From positions 1 to 64,000 of the forward strand of contig NZ_JACEZS010000002.1 in the NCBI RefSeq assembly GCF_014042365.1: a DNA stretch of 64,000 nt. Reading direction: 5' to 3'. The first letter of the stretch is position 1. Each line of letters opens with the position of its first letter. This DNA is from Rugamonas fusca (lineage in GTDB: Bacteria; Pseudomonadota; Gammaproteobacteria; Burkholderiales; Burkholderiaceae_D). This document shows positions 1 through 9,520 of the stretch, piece after piece. The notes beneath the pieces are model-generated. The model saw only the letters and a list, made by a program, of their open reading frames with translations. It did not search any database and was not told the origin of the DNA. Position numbers and translations under genes: made by a program.

Positions 1-147
1 GTTTTTCTGGGGCGGCCGATGCCGCCAGGGCAACCGGCGCTGCCGCCGGCTTGCTTGATCCTGATGGGTGACTGGTGCGATGCTTCGCAACCAAGTACTG
101 AGAAAACGGGCGCGACAAGCGTTTGCGACTAAGGCAGGCAAGAAATT

Positions 148-170
148 GCGCCTCGATAAAATCGAGGCGC
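148..170 (-). terminator. Rho-independent terminator of relA
   Basis: Perfect 10-bp stem (GCGCCTCGAT / ATCGAGGCGC) with a 3-nt loop. Read on the minus strand it lies about 65 bp after the relA stop codon and is followed by a modest U-rich stretch (AATTTCTT). The rest of positions 1-233 shows no gene that I can support. Confidence 0.7.
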
Positions 171-233
171 CGGGACAGTATTATCGACTTGACGCTGGTT
201 GGCTAATGGGTGACCCCGCTTCTCGCTGACGCC

Positions 234-2483
234 TCAGGCCCGGCGCGCTTCGAGCACGCCGCCCACTTCCGCGATGGCCAGCAGCGCCTTCTGCAACTGC
301 GCCGTGGAGCCGATTTCGGCCGTGAAGGTCATGCGGGCCTGGCCCTTGGCCGATTGCGTGTTCACGCCGATCACGTTGATTTTCTCGCGTGAGAAAATCT
401 CGGAGATATCGCGCAGCAAGCCTTGGCGGTCGCCGGCCAGGATGAAGATGTCGACCGGGTACACCGTATCGCGCTCGGCCCGGCCCCATTCCGTAAAGAT
501 CACCCGCTCGGGCGCCTTGGCCCGCATCTCGGCGAAGTTCTTGCACGTGGCGCGGTGGATGGACACCCCCTTGCCGCGCGTGACGAAACCGACGATGCCG
601 TCCGGCGGCGCCGGCTTGCAGCACTTGGCCAGCTGCGTCATCAGGCCATCCGTCCCCACCACCAGCACGCCGGACTTGGCGCCCTGCTCCACGCTCGAGG
701 CGCGGCTCTTGCCCACCACCACCGCGTCTTCCGGGCCGGCGGCCGGCTCCGCGTTGTCGTGCAGCGCCGCCTCCACGTGGCGCAGGCTGAACAAGTCCTT
801 GCCCACGGCCAGGAACAGGTCGTCCACCTTGGCAAAGCCCAGCTTCTGCGCCAGCGCTTCCAGGTTGACGGCCGTCTTGCCTTCGCGCTGCAAGGATTTT
901 TCCACCAGCGCGCGGCCGTTGGACAAGGTTTCCTGCATGTCGATGGCATGGAACCAGGCGCGGATCTTGGAGCGCGTGCGGCTGCTGACCGTGTAGTCCG
1001 CGTTGAGCCAGTCGCGCGACGGGCCGGCCGTGCCAGGCGCGCCCTTGGCCGTGATGATCTCGCACGTCTGGCCGTTCCTGAGCGGCGTGTTGAGCGGCAC
1101 CATCACGCCGTCCACGCGCGCACCGCGGCAGCGGTGGCCCACATCACTGTGCAGGTGGTAGGCGAAATCGATCGGGGTGGCGCCCACGGGCAGCTCGAGC
1201 ACGCGCGCCTGCGGCGTGAGCACGAAGATGCGGTCGTCCAGCGCGGCCGCCTTCAGTTTTTCCACCCATTCGCGCTGGGTTTCCTCCTGCCCCACCACGG
1301 CGTCGGCCACGTCCGTCTTCCACGCCAGCAGCTGGCGCAGCCAGGCGATCTTCTCGTCGTACTTCTGGCCGGCGAAGTTGGAACCGCCCTCCTCCTTGTA
1401 GCGCCAGTGGGCCGCCACGCCGTACTCGGCGAAGTTGTGCATTTCCTGGGTGCGGATCTGCACTTCCAGCGGCCGGCCATCCTCGGCCGTCACCACCGTG
1501 TGCAGCGACTGGTAGCCATTGGGCTTGGGCCGCGAGATGTAGTCGTCGAACTCTTTCGGGATCGGGGTCCAGATGTTGTGCACCACGCCCAGCACCGTGT
1601 AGCAGGTCTTGACGTCGGCCACGATCACGCGGAACGCGCGCACGTCGTACAGGTCGGTGAAGTCGAGCTCCTTGCCGCGCATCTTGTTCCAGATGCTGTA
1701 GATGTGCTTGGGCCGGCCGAACACTTCGGCCTGGATGCCGGCCGCCTTCATCTCCGCTTGCAGCCGGGCGATGGCCGAGGTGACGAAGCCTTCGCGCATC
1801 ATGCGCTTTTCTTCCAGCATCTTGGCGATGCGCTTGTAGGTTTCCGGCTCGATGAAGCGGAACGACAAATCCTCCAGCTCCCACTTGAGCTGCCAGATAC
1901 CGAGCCGGTTGGCCAGCGGCGCGTACAGGTCCAGCGTCTCACGCCCGTAGGCGCGGGTGGCCTCGTTGAACAGCTTGATGTCGGCGAAGTAGCGCAAGGT
2001 CGTCACGCACGAGGCCAGGCGTACCAGCACCACGCGCATGTCGCTGGCCATGGCCAGCAGCATCTTGCGCAGCGTTTCCACCTGGGCCACGGCCAGCTGG
2101 GCCGCGTTCTTGCCGCGGCCGCCCGCATCCTTCTGGCCGCGCGTCAGTTCACGCAGCCGGATCAGCTGGCGCACGCCCGACACCAGGTCGCACACTTCCT
2201 TGCCGAAACGGGGCTCGATGGTGGGCGCCTGCGTGGGGTCGAGCAAGGTCAGTTCGAACATCAAGCCGGCGATGCGGGTTTCCGCGTCCGTGCGCAGGAA
2301 GGCCAGCGTGGCGGCCACGCCGACGGAAAACTCGAAGGCCGGCTGGCCGCTGCTGCACAGCCGGTCGCCATAGGCCGCGCTGGCCACGTCGAGCGCGGCC
2401 AGCACGCGCGCGCCATCGTCGGCCGACAGGCCTTGCACCAGCTGGTCCGACGTTGCGCTATTGAGCGCTGCGATAGAAACCAT
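234..2483 (-). CDS. relA: RelA, (p)ppGpp synthetase (GTP pyrophosphokinase)
   Basis: 749 aa, the usual RelA length. It transfers pyrophosphate from ATP to GDP/GTP on stalled ribosomes to start the stringent response. Domain order: a degenerate pseudo-hydrolase region (about 20-180) in which the HD/HDxxED metal-binding motif is missing; the synthetase domain (about 220-390) with the acidic EFDD signature at about 311-314 that marks monofunctional RelA rather than the RxKD of bifunctional SpoT/Rel, followed by PKPNGYQSLHT; a TGS domain (about 415-475); a Cys/His-rich segment starting CCKPAPPDG; and a C-terminal ACT domain. The ATG at 2483 has AGGCGG upstream. It starts 7 bp after the stop of the RidA-like gene, so it is probably the last gene of a three-gene minus-strand operon. 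Confidence 0.95.
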   Translation of the reverse strand: MVSIAALNSATSDQLVQGLSADDGARVLAALDVASAAYGDRLCSSGQPAFEFSVGVAATLAFLRTDAETRIAGLMFELTLLDPTQAPTIEPRFGKEVCDLVSGVRQLIRLRELTRGQKDAGGRGKNAAQLAVAQVETLRKMLLAMASDMRVVLVRLASCVTTLRYFADIKLFNEATRAYGRETLDLYAPLANRLGIWQLKWELEDLSFRFIEPETYKRIAKMLEEKRMMREGFVTSAIARLQAEMKAAGIQAEVFGRPKHIYSIWNKMRGKELDFTDLYDVRAFRVIVADVKTCYTVLGVVHNIWTPIPKEFDDYISRPKPNGYQSLHTVVTAEDGRPLEVQIRTQEMHNFAEYGVAAHWRYKEEGGSNFAGQKYDEKIAWLRQLLAWKTDVADAVVGQEETQREWVEKLKAAALDDRIFVLTPQARVLELPVGATPIDFAYHLHSDVGHRCRGARVDGVMVPLNTPLRNGQTCEIITAKGAPGTAGPSRDWLNADYTVSSRTRSKIRAWFHAIDMQETLSNGRALVEKSLQREGKTAVNLEALAQKLGFAKVDDLFLAVGKDLFSLRHVEAALHDNAEPAAGPEDAVVVGKSRASSVEQGAKSGVLVVGTDGLMTQLAKCCKPAPPDGIVGFVTRGKGVSIHRATCKNFAEMRAKAPERVIFTEWGRAERDTVYPVDIFILAGDRQGLLRDISEIFSREKINVIGVNTQSAKGQARMTFTAEIGSTAQLQKALLAIAEVGGVLEARRA

Positions 2484-2490
2484 ATGCCGC

Positions 2491-2841
2491 CTAACGCATT
2501 GCGGCGACGACGACCACTTCCACCAGCCAGGCCGGGTCGGCCAGTTGCGCCTGCACGGTGGCGCGCGGTGGCGTATGGCCGTGGGCCACCCAGGCGTCCC
2601 ACTCCTCGTTCATGCCGGCGAAGTTGGCCAGGTCCGACAGGTAAATCTGGCAGCTCAGGATGCAGGTCTTGTCGCTGCCGGCCTCGCCCAGCAGGCGGTC
2701 GATATGGCCCAGCACTTCGCGCATCTGGCCGTTGATGTCCTGCGTCTTGTCGTCCGCCACCTGGCCGGCCAGGTACACGGTGTGGTTGTGGATCGCCACT
2801 TCGGACAGGCGCTTGCCCACATGCAGTCGTTTGATTTCCAT
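2491..2841 (-). CDS. RidA/YjgF/UK114-family protein
   Basis: 116 aa single-domain protein. The family includes RidA, which hydrolyses reactive enamine/imine intermediates released by PLP enzymes, but many paralogues have other or unknown roles. Family features seen are the N-terminal TVYLAGQVADD strand region, a central helix with CILSCQIYLSDLANF, and the C-terminal PPRATVQAQLADPAWLVEV block, where the arginine of PPRAT is the usual ligand-binding residue. It resembles the diverged RidA subgroup common in Burkholderiales more than E. coli RidA. It lies 21 bp after the upstream hydrolase gene and 7 bp before relA, suggesting co-transcription. Confidence 0.85.
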   Translation of the reverse strand: MEIKRLHVGKRLSEVAIHNHTVYLAGQVADDKTQDINGQMREVLGHIDRLLGEAGSDKTCILSCQIYLSDLANFAGMNEEWDAWVAHGHTPPRATVQAQLADPAWLVEVVVVAAMR

Positions 2842-2862
2842 GATTCTCGTTGTTGTTACAGG

Positions 2863-3744
2863 TTATTTGTTCAGTAAGAATTGCTTGACGATGGCGATCT
2901 GGTCATCGTGCACGAAGGTGGGCGCGTGGCCCACGCCGGGCACTTCCACCAGCGTGGCGCGCGGGCCGCGCTGCGTCATGATCTCGGCCGTCGCGCGCGA
3001 CAACAGGTCCGATTCGCCGCCGCGGATCAGCAAGGTCGGGCAGGTGATGGCGTCATACGAGGCCCACAGCATGGCCTGGTCGGCCGCCACCGATTCGGGC
3101 GTGGCGGCGCGGAACGGCTGGGCCAGGCCCATGTCGTAATGGCGCACCCACATGCCGTCCTGGTCCTGGCGCAGCACGTCGGCCGCCAGCTTGTGCCACT
3201 CGGCTTCCGTGTGCGGGCCGAAGGTGAGCGAGACGTCGCGCACGAAACGCGCGCCTTCCTCGAAGGTGGGGAAACGCAAGTCCTGGCCGATGTAGTCGCC
3301 GATGCGCTGCAGGGCCGGCGCTTCCAGCGATGGGCCGATATCGTTCAGGATCAGGCGACCGATGGGATTGCCCGGCAGCGAAGCCAGGCCCAGGCCGATC
3401 AGGCCGCCCATCGAGGTGCCGAACCAGTCCACGCTCTGGCGCTCGTTATTGGCCAGCACACGCGCCAGCAGCGTGACCATGTCGCTCACGTACTGGGGAA
3501 TCACATACAGCTGCGGATTGCGCAGCCGGCCCGAACGGCCACGGCCCACCACGTCGGGGCAGATCACGCGATAGTCGGCGGCCAGCGCGCGCGCCATGGC
3601 GTCGAAATCGTCCGACACCCGGGTCACGCCATGCACGCACACCAGCACGTTCGGATTGTCCGCCGCGCCCCATTCCTTGTACGCCATGTGATGCAGGCCG
3701 GCCATGGACAGGCACTGAACAGACTTCAATTTTGCTTCGAACAT
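2863..3744 (-). CDS. alpha/beta hydrolase
   Basis: 293 aa cytoplasmic alpha/beta-hydrolase fold protein; no signal peptide. Motifs in order: HG oxyanion region in VCVHGVTR (about 37), the DVVGRGRSG turn (about 64), nucleophile elbow GTSMGG with Ser at 111, an acid candidate in RGGESDLL, and the catalytic His in VPGVGHAPTF near the C terminus. The substrate cannot be read from sequence. Nearby bdhA and scoAB make an ester from PHB/ketone-body metabolism possible, but that is only context. The ATG at 3744 follows AAGGAAG. It appears to be the first gene of the operon hydrolase-ridA-relA, divergent from bdhA. Confidence 0.85.
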   Translation of the reverse strand: MFEAKLKSVQCLSMAGLHHMAYKEWGAADNPNVLVCVHGVTRVSDDFDAMARALAADYRVICPDVVGRGRSGRLRNPQLYVIPQYVSDMVTLLARVLANNERQSVDWFGTSMGGLIGLGLASLPGNPIGRLILNDIGPSLEAPALQRIGDYIGQDLRFPTFEEGARFVRDVSLTFGPHTEAEWHKLAADVLRQDQDGMWVRHYDMGLAQPFRAATPESVAADQAMLWASYDAITCPTLLIRGGESDLLSRATAEIMTQRGPRATLVEVPGVGHAPTFVHDDQIAIVKQFLLNK

Positions 3745-3798
3745 GCCACTTCCTTGTCAAATGCGGATTCGTTTCCAAATACCGCAGGTGGATTTTTA

Positions 3799-3821
3799 TG
3801 TAATGATGACGGGTGATTACA
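3799..3821. promoter_or_regulatory. candidate operator in the hydrolase/bdhA divergent region
   Basis: Near-palindrome with arms TGTAATGA and TGATTACA (11-bp half-sites) in the 166-bp gap between the divergent hydrolase and bdhA genes. Size and symmetry are typical of a dimeric regulator such as a GntR or TetR protein. No regulator gene is adjacent, so the binding protein is unknown. Confidence 0.35.
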
Positions 3822-3910
3822 TTTTACCGGGCGTTGCGCTAAAAATATTACCGCAGTGTAGCGCAGCATGCTCCAGACCACCAACCCGAGAACATTTCAC
3901 AGAGGACATC

Positions 3911-4705
3911 ATGGCAAGCACTATCCTGGCAGGCAAAACCGCACTGGTCACCGGCTCCACCTCCGGCATCGGCCTGGGCATGGCGCGCGCGCTGGCCGCT
4001 GAAGGGGCCAACATCGTATTCAACGGTTTCGGCGACGCCGCCGAAATCGACAAGCTGCAGGCCGACGTGGCCCGCGAATTCAAGGTCCAGACGGCCTACC
4101 ACAACGCCGACATGTCCAAGCCGGCCGAGATCGAAGCCATGATGGCCTTCGCGGCCGACAAGTTCGGCGGCGTGGACGTGCTGGTCAACAATGCCGGCAT
4201 CCAGTACGTGGCCAAGGTGGAAGACTTCCCGGTCGAGAAATGGGACGCCATCATCGCCATCAACCTGACCTCGGCCTTCCACACCACGCGCCTGGCGCTG
4301 CCGGCCATGCGCGCGAAGAACTGGGGCCGCATCATCAACCTGGCCTCGGTGCACGGCCTGGTGGGCTCGGAACAGAAATCGGCCTACGTGGCGGCCAAGC
4401 ACGGCCTGCTGGGCCTGACCAAGGTGACGGCGCTGGAGACGGCCACCACGGGCATCACCGTCAACGCCATCTGCCCCGGCTGGGTGCTGACGCCGCTGGT
4501 GCAAAAGCAGGTCGATGCGCGCGCCGTCAAGGATGGCCTGAGCAACGAGGACGCCAAGCGCGCGCTGCTGGCCGACAAGCAGCCATCGGGCGAATTCGTC
4601 ACCCCTGAGGAACTGGGCGCGATGGCCGTGTTCCTGTGCAGCGACGCGGCGCGCCAGGTGCGCGGCGCGACCTGGAATATGGACGGCGGCTGGGTGGCCC
4701 AGTAA
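3911..4705 (+). CDS. bdhA: 3-hydroxybutyrate dehydrogenase
   Basis: 264 aa short-chain dehydrogenase that interconverts (R)-3-hydroxybutyrate and acetoacetate with NAD. The Rossmann glycine motif GSTSGIG is near residue 15, the NNAG motif is near 93, and the Ser-Tyr-Lys catalytic set is in NLASVHGLVGS...YVAAK. The C-terminal half has the ICPGWVLTPLV and DGGWVAQ segments typical of bacterial HBDH rather than of acetoacetyl-CoA reductases. I chose the ATG at 3911 because AGAGGA lies 5 nt upstream and the protein then begins at the first Rossmann strand; upstream in-frame starts add an unrelated tail. The product acetoacetate is the substrate of ScoAB encoded 2 kb downstream. Confidence 0.9.
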   Translation: MASTILAGKTALVTGSTSGIGLGMARALAAEGANIVFNGFGDAAEIDKLQADVAREFKVQTAYHNADMSKPAEIEAMMAFAADKFGGVDVLVNNAGIQYVAKVEDFPVEKWDAIIAINLTSAFHTTRLALPAMRAKNWGRIINLASVHGLVGSEQKSAYVAAKHGLLGLTKVTALETATTGITVNAICPGWVLTPLVQKQVDARAVKDGLSNEDAKRALLADKQPSGEFVTPEELGAMAVFLCSDAARQVRGATWNMDGGWVAQ

Positions 4706-4720
4706 GCATTCCTTGCCATT

Positions 4721-4755
4721 CGCGCTGGCGCCGGATCCGTCCGGCATCGCCAGCG
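4721..4755 (+). terminator. stem-loop after bdhA
   Basis: Nine-bp inverted repeat GCGCTGGCG / CGCCAGCGC starting 16 bp past the bdhA stop. The loop contains a smaller GGATCC-centred repeat. There is no T run, so it may be an mRNA-stabilising or factor-dependent element rather than an intrinsic terminator. Confidence 0.4.
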
Positions 4756-4800
4756 CAGGCGGCGCGGCCGTGGCGGATATGCCACAGCCCGCCTCGCCCC

Positions 4801-4845
4801 AGTTATCACCGCCCTGATTTGCGGTTAACCACAATAGTGATAACT
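4801..4845. promoter_or_regulatory. inverted repeat upstream of dctA
   Basis: Nine-bp arms AGTTATCAC (4801-4809) and GTGATAACT (4837-4845) are separated by 27 bp, about 50 bp before the dctA start. A second short palindrome GTGGC-N6-GCCAC lies at 4769-4784. These are plausible binding sites for the regulator of C4-dicarboxylate uptake. I could not find a convincing sigma54 -24/-12 element here. Confidence 0.35.
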
Positions 4846-4897
4846 GAACCTTTCATCCATCATGGACTCCTCAAATTACCCGCCACGAGGAGTCGCC

Positions 4898-6205
4898 GTG
4901 AAAAAGCCGTTTTATAAAATACTATACGTGCAGGTGCTGTTTGCGATCGCCTGCGGCGTGTTGCTGGGCTACTTCCTGCCCGCCAACGCCGTCGCCATGA
5001 AGCCGCTGGGAGACGGCTTCATCAAGCTGATCAAGATGATCATCGCCCCGGTGATCTTCTGCACCGTCGTCTCCGGGATCGCCGGCATGCAGGACGTCAA
5101 GAAAGTGGGCCGCGTGGGCGGCAAGGCGCTGCTGTACTTCGAAGTGGTATCCACCTTCGCGCTCGTGATCGGCCTGTTCGTGGCCAACATCCTGCGCCCG
5201 GGCGCCGGCTTCAACGCCGACCCCGCCACGCTCGACACCAAGGCCATCGCGGAATTCACCACCAAGGCCAAGTCGCAGTCCACGGTCGACTTCATCATGA
5301 ACATCATCCCCAACACGCTGGTGGACGCGTTCGCCAAGGGTGAGATCCTGCAAGTGCTGCTGGTGGCCATCCTGTTCGGCTTCGCGCTGTCCATCATGGG
5401 CGAGAAAGGCAAGGCGGTGACCCGTTTGATCGACGAGATCGCCACGGCCATCTTCGGCATGGTCAACATCATCATGAAAGTCGCGCCCATTGGTGCGTTC
5501 GGCGCCATGGCCTTCACCATCGGCAAATACGGCATCGCCTCGCTGCTGCCGCTGGCCAAGCTGATGGGTTCGTTCTACCTGACCTGCGGCCTGTTCGTGT
5601 TCATCGTGCTGGGCACGGTGGCCAAGCTGACCGGTTTCTCGATCGGCCGCTTCATCCTCTACATCAAGGAAGAACTGCTGATCGTGCTGGGCACGTCCTC
5701 GTCGGAAAGCGCCCTGCCTTCGCTGATGACCAAGCTGGAAAAGCTCGGTTGCTCCAAGTCCGTGGTCGGCCTGGTGGTGCCCACCGGCTACTCGTTCAAC
5801 CTGGACGGCACCAACATCTACATGACGATGGCGGCCCTGTTCGTGGCCCAGGCCACCAACACGGACCTGACGTTGATGCAGGAGTTGACCATCCTCGGCG
5901 TGGCCATGCTGACCTCGAAAGGCGCATCCGGCATCACCGGCGCCGGCTTCATCACGCTGGCCGCCACGCTGGCCGTGGTGCCCACCATCCCGGTGGCCGG
6001 CATGGCGCTGATCCTGGGCATCGACCGCTTCATGAGCGAATGCCGGGCCCTGACCAACTTCGTGGGCAATGGCGTGGCCGCCGTGGTGGTGTCGAACTGG
6101 GAAAAGGAGCTCGACCATGACCGCCTGAAAATGGAACTGGCCCATCCCGGCTCGGCCGCCAGCCCGGCCTACGGTGAGGATGGCTTAAAAGTCGCCCAGC
6201 ACTGA
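4898..6205 (+). CDS. dctA: C4-dicarboxylate/cation symporter DctA
   Basis: 435 aa inner-membrane transporter of the DAACS family that imports succinate, fumarate and malate. Family landmarks: [17 protein letters not shown] in the third hydrophobic segment; the serine-rich hairpin [24 protein letters not shown] of TM7; and the second hairpin [14 protein letters not shown] with the [11 protein letters not shown] motif after it. I chose the GTG at 4898 because GAGGAG lies just upstream and [12 protein letters not shown] matches the usual DctA N terminus; an ATG at 4862 lacks a ribosome-binding site. It is a single gene between a regulatory gap and a strong terminator. Confidence 0.93.
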   Translation: MKKPFYKILYVQVLFAIACGVLLGYFLPANAVAMKPLGDGFIKLIKMIIAPVIFCTVVSGIAGMQDVKKVGRVGGKALLYFEVVSTFALVIGLFVANILRPGAGFNADPATLDTKAIAEFTTKAKSQSTVDFIMNIIPNTLVDAFAKGEILQVLLVAILFGFALSIMGEKGKAVTRLIDEIATAIFGMVNIIMKVAPIGAFGAMAFTIGKYGIASLLPLAKLMGSFYLTCGLFVFIVLGTVAKLTGFSIGRFILYIKEELLIVLGTSSSESALPSLMTKLEKLGCSKSVVGLVVPTGYSFNLDGTNIYMTMAALFVAQATNTDLTLMQELTILGVAMLTSKGASGITGAGFITLAATLAVVPTIPVAGMALILGIDRFMSECRALTNFVGNGVAAVVVSNWEKELDHDRLKMELAHPGSAASPAYGEDGLKVAQH

Positions 6206-6225
6206 TCCGCCGCCGCCTCAACGGC

Positions 6226-6257
6226 AAGGCCCTGCACCGCAAGGTGTGGGGCCTTTT
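6226..6257 (+). terminator. dctA terminator
   Basis: GC-rich hairpin pairing AAGGCCC-TGCACC with GGTG-TGGGGCCTT, followed by TTTTTAATTTT, about 20 bp after the dctA stop. Confidence 0.8.
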
Positions 6258-6286
6258 TAATTTTGCCATTTCCAATTCGGCAATTC

Positions 6287-6459
6287 GGTGTCAGGTCTGT
6301 CATTAGGACACACGGACCATAGCTTTGAGCTCGATCAGTCATTGCAGAGGTGATTTATGGTGGGCGGCCTCTTGTCGTCGTTGCCTTGGCGATCAAAAAC
6401 ACGCGTTATGACAAAACTCAAAGATGCGCGACGACTGTCCGAATGACAGACCTGACACC
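6287..6459. repeat. element bounded by an 18-bp perfect inverted repeat
   Basis: GGTGTCAGGTCTGTCATT at 6287-6304 and its exact complement at 6442-6459 enclose about 137 bp. Just inside the arms are GGACAC and GTGTCC-like sequences (TTAGGACACACGGACC and GACTGTCCG), and two GGACACCGGTTTTGG-like units follow the right arm. The interior encodes no recognisable protein. The structure resembles a REP doublet or a small non-autonomous (MITE-like) element. It fills most of the 328-bp gap between dctA and scoB. Confidence 0.6.
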
Positions 6460-6485
6460 GGTTTTGGACACCGGTTTTGGAAAAA

Positions 6486-6510
6486 AATGGCGCGCCCAAG
6501 GCGCGCCATT
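6486..6510 (-). terminator. scoAB operon terminator
   Basis: Perfect 11-bp stem AATGGCGCGCC / GGCGCGCCATT with a 3-nt loop. On the minus strand it is followed by a run of T (six A on the plus strand at 6481-6486), 24 bp after the scoB stop. Confidence 0.85.
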
Positions 6511-6533
6511 CTATCTTTTGCCGGCCGGACCGC

Positions 6534-7184
<651 letters not shown>

Positions 7185-7217
7185 AGTAATCTCCGTCTTG
7201 TTGTGGTGGCGCGCGCA

Positions 7218-7913
7218 TCAGGCGCGCACGGTGCGCTGTTCGATGCGTTTTTCCGGCGTCGCGTTGACGACGATGCGGTGCACGAAAATGCTGGGCAGAT
7301 GCACCTGGTCCGGGTCGATCTCGCCCGTCTCCACCAGTTGCTCCACTTCCACCACGGTGATCTTGCCGGCCATGGCCACGTTGGGGTTGAAGTTGCGGGC
7401 CGTCTTGCGGAAGATCAGGTTGCCGGCCTTGTCGGCCTTCCACGCCTTGACCAGCGACACGTCGGCCACCAGGCTGCGTTCCATCACATAGGCTTCGCCG
7501 TCGAATTCGCGGATTTCCTTGCCTTCGGCCACGATGGTGCCCACGCCCGTCTTGGTGAAGAAGGCCGGAATGCCGGCGCCGCCGGCACGCAGTTTTTCGG
7601 CCAGCGTGCCTTGCGGCGTGAATTCCAGTTCCAGTTCGCCGGCCAGGTACTGGCGCGCGAATTCCTTGTTCTCGCCCACGTAGGACGAGATCATCTTGCG
7701 GATCTGGCGCGTTTCCAGCAACTGGCCCAGGCCGAAGCCATCCACGCCGGCGTTGTTGGAAATGGCCGTCAAGCCTTTCACGCCGGAATCGCGCAGCGCG
7801 ACGATCAGGGCTTCGGGAATGCCGCACAGGCCGAAGCCGCCAACGGCGATGGTTTGACCATCCTGGACGATACCGGCCAGGGCGGCGGCGGCATCGGGAT
7901 AAACTTTATTCAT
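7218..7913 (-). CDS. scoA: 3-oxoacid CoA-transferase subunit A
   Basis: 231 aa alpha subunit of the acetoacetate:succinyl-CoA CoA-transferase. The N-terminal [13 protein letters not shown] loop, [12 protein letters not shown] and [13 protein letters not shown] blocks are typical of the family. I set the start at the ATG at 7913 ([12 protein letters not shown]) because AAGGGA lies 6 nt upstream; an in-frame extension to 8000 would run into the divergent promoter region. First gene of scoAB, transcribed away from a PAS-LuxR regulator that may control it. Confidence 0.93.
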   Translation of the reverse strand: MNKVYPDAAAALAGIVQDGQTIAVGGFGLCGIPEALIVALRDSGVKGLTAISNNAGVDGFGLGQLLETRQIRKMISSYVGENKEFARQYLAGELELEFTPQGTLAEKLRAGGAGIPAFFTKTGVGTIVAEGKEIREFDGEAYVMERSLVADVSLVKAWKADKAGNLIFRKTARNFNPNVAMAGKITVVEVEQLVETGEIDPDQVHLPSIFVHRIVVNATPEKRIEQRTVRA

Positions 7914-8002
7914 ACGTGTCCCTTTTCTTTTGATAAGCTGTGTCGCTCGCGGTAGTGTGCGAAGAGCGTATGGAGCATAGAATACGCCCTTCAAAAGCAC
8001 AA

Positions 8003-8019
8003 TACCGTAGAACTACCGG
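8003..8019. promoter_or_regulatory. candidate regulator site between scoA and the LuxR-type gene
   Basis: Imperfect dyad TACCGTAG-AA-CTACCGG in the 161-bp divergent gap. A related half-site CGGTAGT occurs about 50 bp away at 7951. LuxR/NarL-family proteins bind short dyads of this size, so the neighbouring PAS-LuxR protein is the natural candidate. Confidence 0.35.
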
Positions 8020-8074
8020 CGCGCCGTGCCTCTTTTTAAGCTGTTTTCATGCCACCCGAGTTGATTTCGCCCAC

Positions 8075-8638
8075 ATGAACGTACCGCCCGCCATCGATTA
8101 CGAAACCATCTTCCTGCACGCGCCGGTCGGCATGTGCATTTCCGAAAACCGGGTGATCCTGGCCTGCAACGACGCGCTGGCCGGCATGTTCGGCTATACG
8201 CGCGAGGCGCTGCAGGGCTTGTCGTTCCGCGCCCTGTATCCGACCATGGATGAATTCCTGCGCACGGGCGACCGCATCATCCCCATCATGAACGCCAAGG
8301 GCCGCTATTCGGACGAGCGCATCATGCGCCGCGCCAACGATGAGCTGTTCTGGTGCCACGTGACGGGCCACGCCCTCAAGCCCAACGAGCCGCTGGGGCC
8401 GGGCATCTGGACGTTCGAGGATGTCAGCGAGAAACGGCCGGTGACGGCCGAGCTGACGGCGCGCGAGCGGGAAATCGCGGCCCTGCTGGTCGAAGGCAAG
8501 ACCAGCAAGGTGATCGCGCGCCAGGTGGACCTGAGCCCGCGCACGGTGGAGATGCACCGCGCCAAGCTGATGCGCAAGTTCGGCGCGGCCACCTCGTCGG
8601 AGCTGGTGCACAAGCTGGTGGGCTTGCAGCAAGCCTGA
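8075..8638 (+). CDS. PAS-LuxR family transcriptional regulator
   Basis: 187 aa. Residues about 8-115 form a PAS domain (FLHAPVGMCISENRVILACNDALAGMFGY, then the FWCHVTGHAL strand), and about 125-185 form a LuxR/NarL-type helix-turn-helix (LTAREREIAALLVEGKTSKVIA, then SPRTVEMHRAKLMRKFGA). It is a one-component sensor-regulator with no phosphoacceptor receiver domain. Divergent from scoAB; such PAS-LuxR genes next to acetoacetate CoA-transferase genes are common in Burkholderiales and probably regulate them. I chose the ATG at 8075 because the PAS domain begins right after it; no strong Shine-Dalgarno is visible, and an in-frame start at 7940 would extend into the promoter. Confidence 0.85.
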   Translation: MNVPPAIDYETIFLHAPVGMCISENRVILACNDALAGMFGYTREALQGLSFRALYPTMDEFLRTGDRIIPIMNAKGRYSDERIMRRANDELFWCHVTGHALKPNEPLGPGIWTFEDVSEKRPVTAELTAREREIAALLVEGKTSKVIARQVDLSPRTVEMHRAKLMRKFGAATSSELVHKLVGLQQA

Positions 8639-8650
8639 GCCCGGTTATCA

Positions 8651-9427
8651 CTACATGGCCAGCATGCCGTCGTCGGCCGAGATGATGGCGCCGTTGATGA
8701 AGTGCGACTCGTCGCCGGCCAGCAGCAGCATCAGGCCATCGAGGTCTTCGGGCTTGCCGGGGCGCTTGCGCGGCAGCATGCTGATCAGCTTCTGGCCCTG
8801 TTCGCTGGCGAAATAATCCTCGTTGATCTCGGTCGAGATATAGCCGGGGCAGATGGCGTTGGTGTTGATGCCGTACTTGCCCCACTCCACCGCCATGGCC
8901 TTGGTCATCTGCACCACGCCGGCCTTGCTCATGCAGTACACGCCAATCTGCGGCAGCACGCGCAAGCCGGCCACGGAGGCGATATTGATGATGCGGTGTT
9001 GTTTTTTGGGATCCCCCTTGGCGCGCGCGATCATGCGCTTGGCCGTCTGCTGGGCCACGAAAAACGCGCCGCGCAAATTAGTGTCCATGATGAACGCATA
9101 GTCTTCCGGCGTCACATCCACCAGCCGTTGCGTGGTCGACACGCCCGAATTGTTGACCAGGATGTCGATCGGCCCCGCTTCCGTTTCCGCGTGGGCGATG
9201 GCCGATTTGATGCTGGCGTAATCGGTCACGTCCAGGCTCACGACGTGGGCGGCGCCGCCGTCGGCCTCGATCTCGGCCCGCAATTCCTTGAGGCGCTCGG
9301 TACGGCGCGAAGCCAGCACCACCTGGGCGCCGGCCTGGGCCAGCACCTTGGCGAACCGCGCGCCCAGGCCGCTGGAGGCGCCGGTGATCAGCGCGATTTT
9401 TCCCTCAAAATTGACTTCTATCCCCAC
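8651..9427 (-). CDS. SDR family NAD(P)-dependent oxidoreductase
   Basis: 258 aa classical short-chain dehydrogenase. Motifs: TGASSGLG (cofactor), NNSG at about 95, catalytic Ser in NIASVAGLRV, YCMSK for the Tyr-Lys pair, and ICPGYISTEIN. The arginine pair after strand 2 (LASRRTERL) suggests NADP preference. The substrate is unknown; a 3-oxoacyl or 3-hydroxyacyl-CoA role fits the neighbouring ETF-QO and ketone-body genes but is inference. The start is the GTG at 9427 with AGGGAG upstream; longer in-frame starts lack a ribosome-binding site and add an unrelated tail. It converges on the PAS-LuxR gene with a 12-bp gap. Confidence 0.85.
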   Translation of the reverse strand: MGIEVNFEGKIALITGASSGLGARFAKVLAQAGAQVVLASRRTERLKELRAEIEADGGAAHVVSLDVTDYASIKSAIAHAETEAGPIDILVNNSGVSTTQRLVDVTPEDYAFIMDTNLRGAFFVAQQTAKRMIARAKGDPKKQHRIINIASVAGLRVLPQIGVYCMSKAGVVQMTKAMAVEWGKYGINTNAICPGYISTEINEDYFASEQGQKLISMLPRKRPGKPEDLDGLMLLLAGDESHFINGAIISADDGMLAM

Positions 9428-9500
9428 GAGCTGCTCCCTGTGTTTGGTAATGGCGCACCGCATGCGCGATGCTGGCGTAATGATTACACAAATTGCCAGT

Positions 9501-9520
9501 ATTAGATTGCAGCATCTAAT
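9501..9520. promoter_or_regulatory. palindromic operator candidate upstream of the SDR gene
   Basis: Perfect 7-bp arms ATTAGAT and ATCTAAT around a 6-bp spacer, in the divergent gap between the SDR gene and ETF-QO. The AT-rich 20-bp dyad has the shape of a TetR-family operator. Its regulator is not in the window. Confidence 0.4.

Noticed and set aside
1..147. Possible small RNA or tRNA at the left end
   Set aside because: Only a short GGCGGC/GCCGCC hairpin is present; no tRNA arms or CCA end.
423..2735. 770-aa plus-strand ORF over relA
   Set aside because: His/Arg/Gln-rich antisense shadow of a GC-rich gene; relA on the minus strand has all family motifs.
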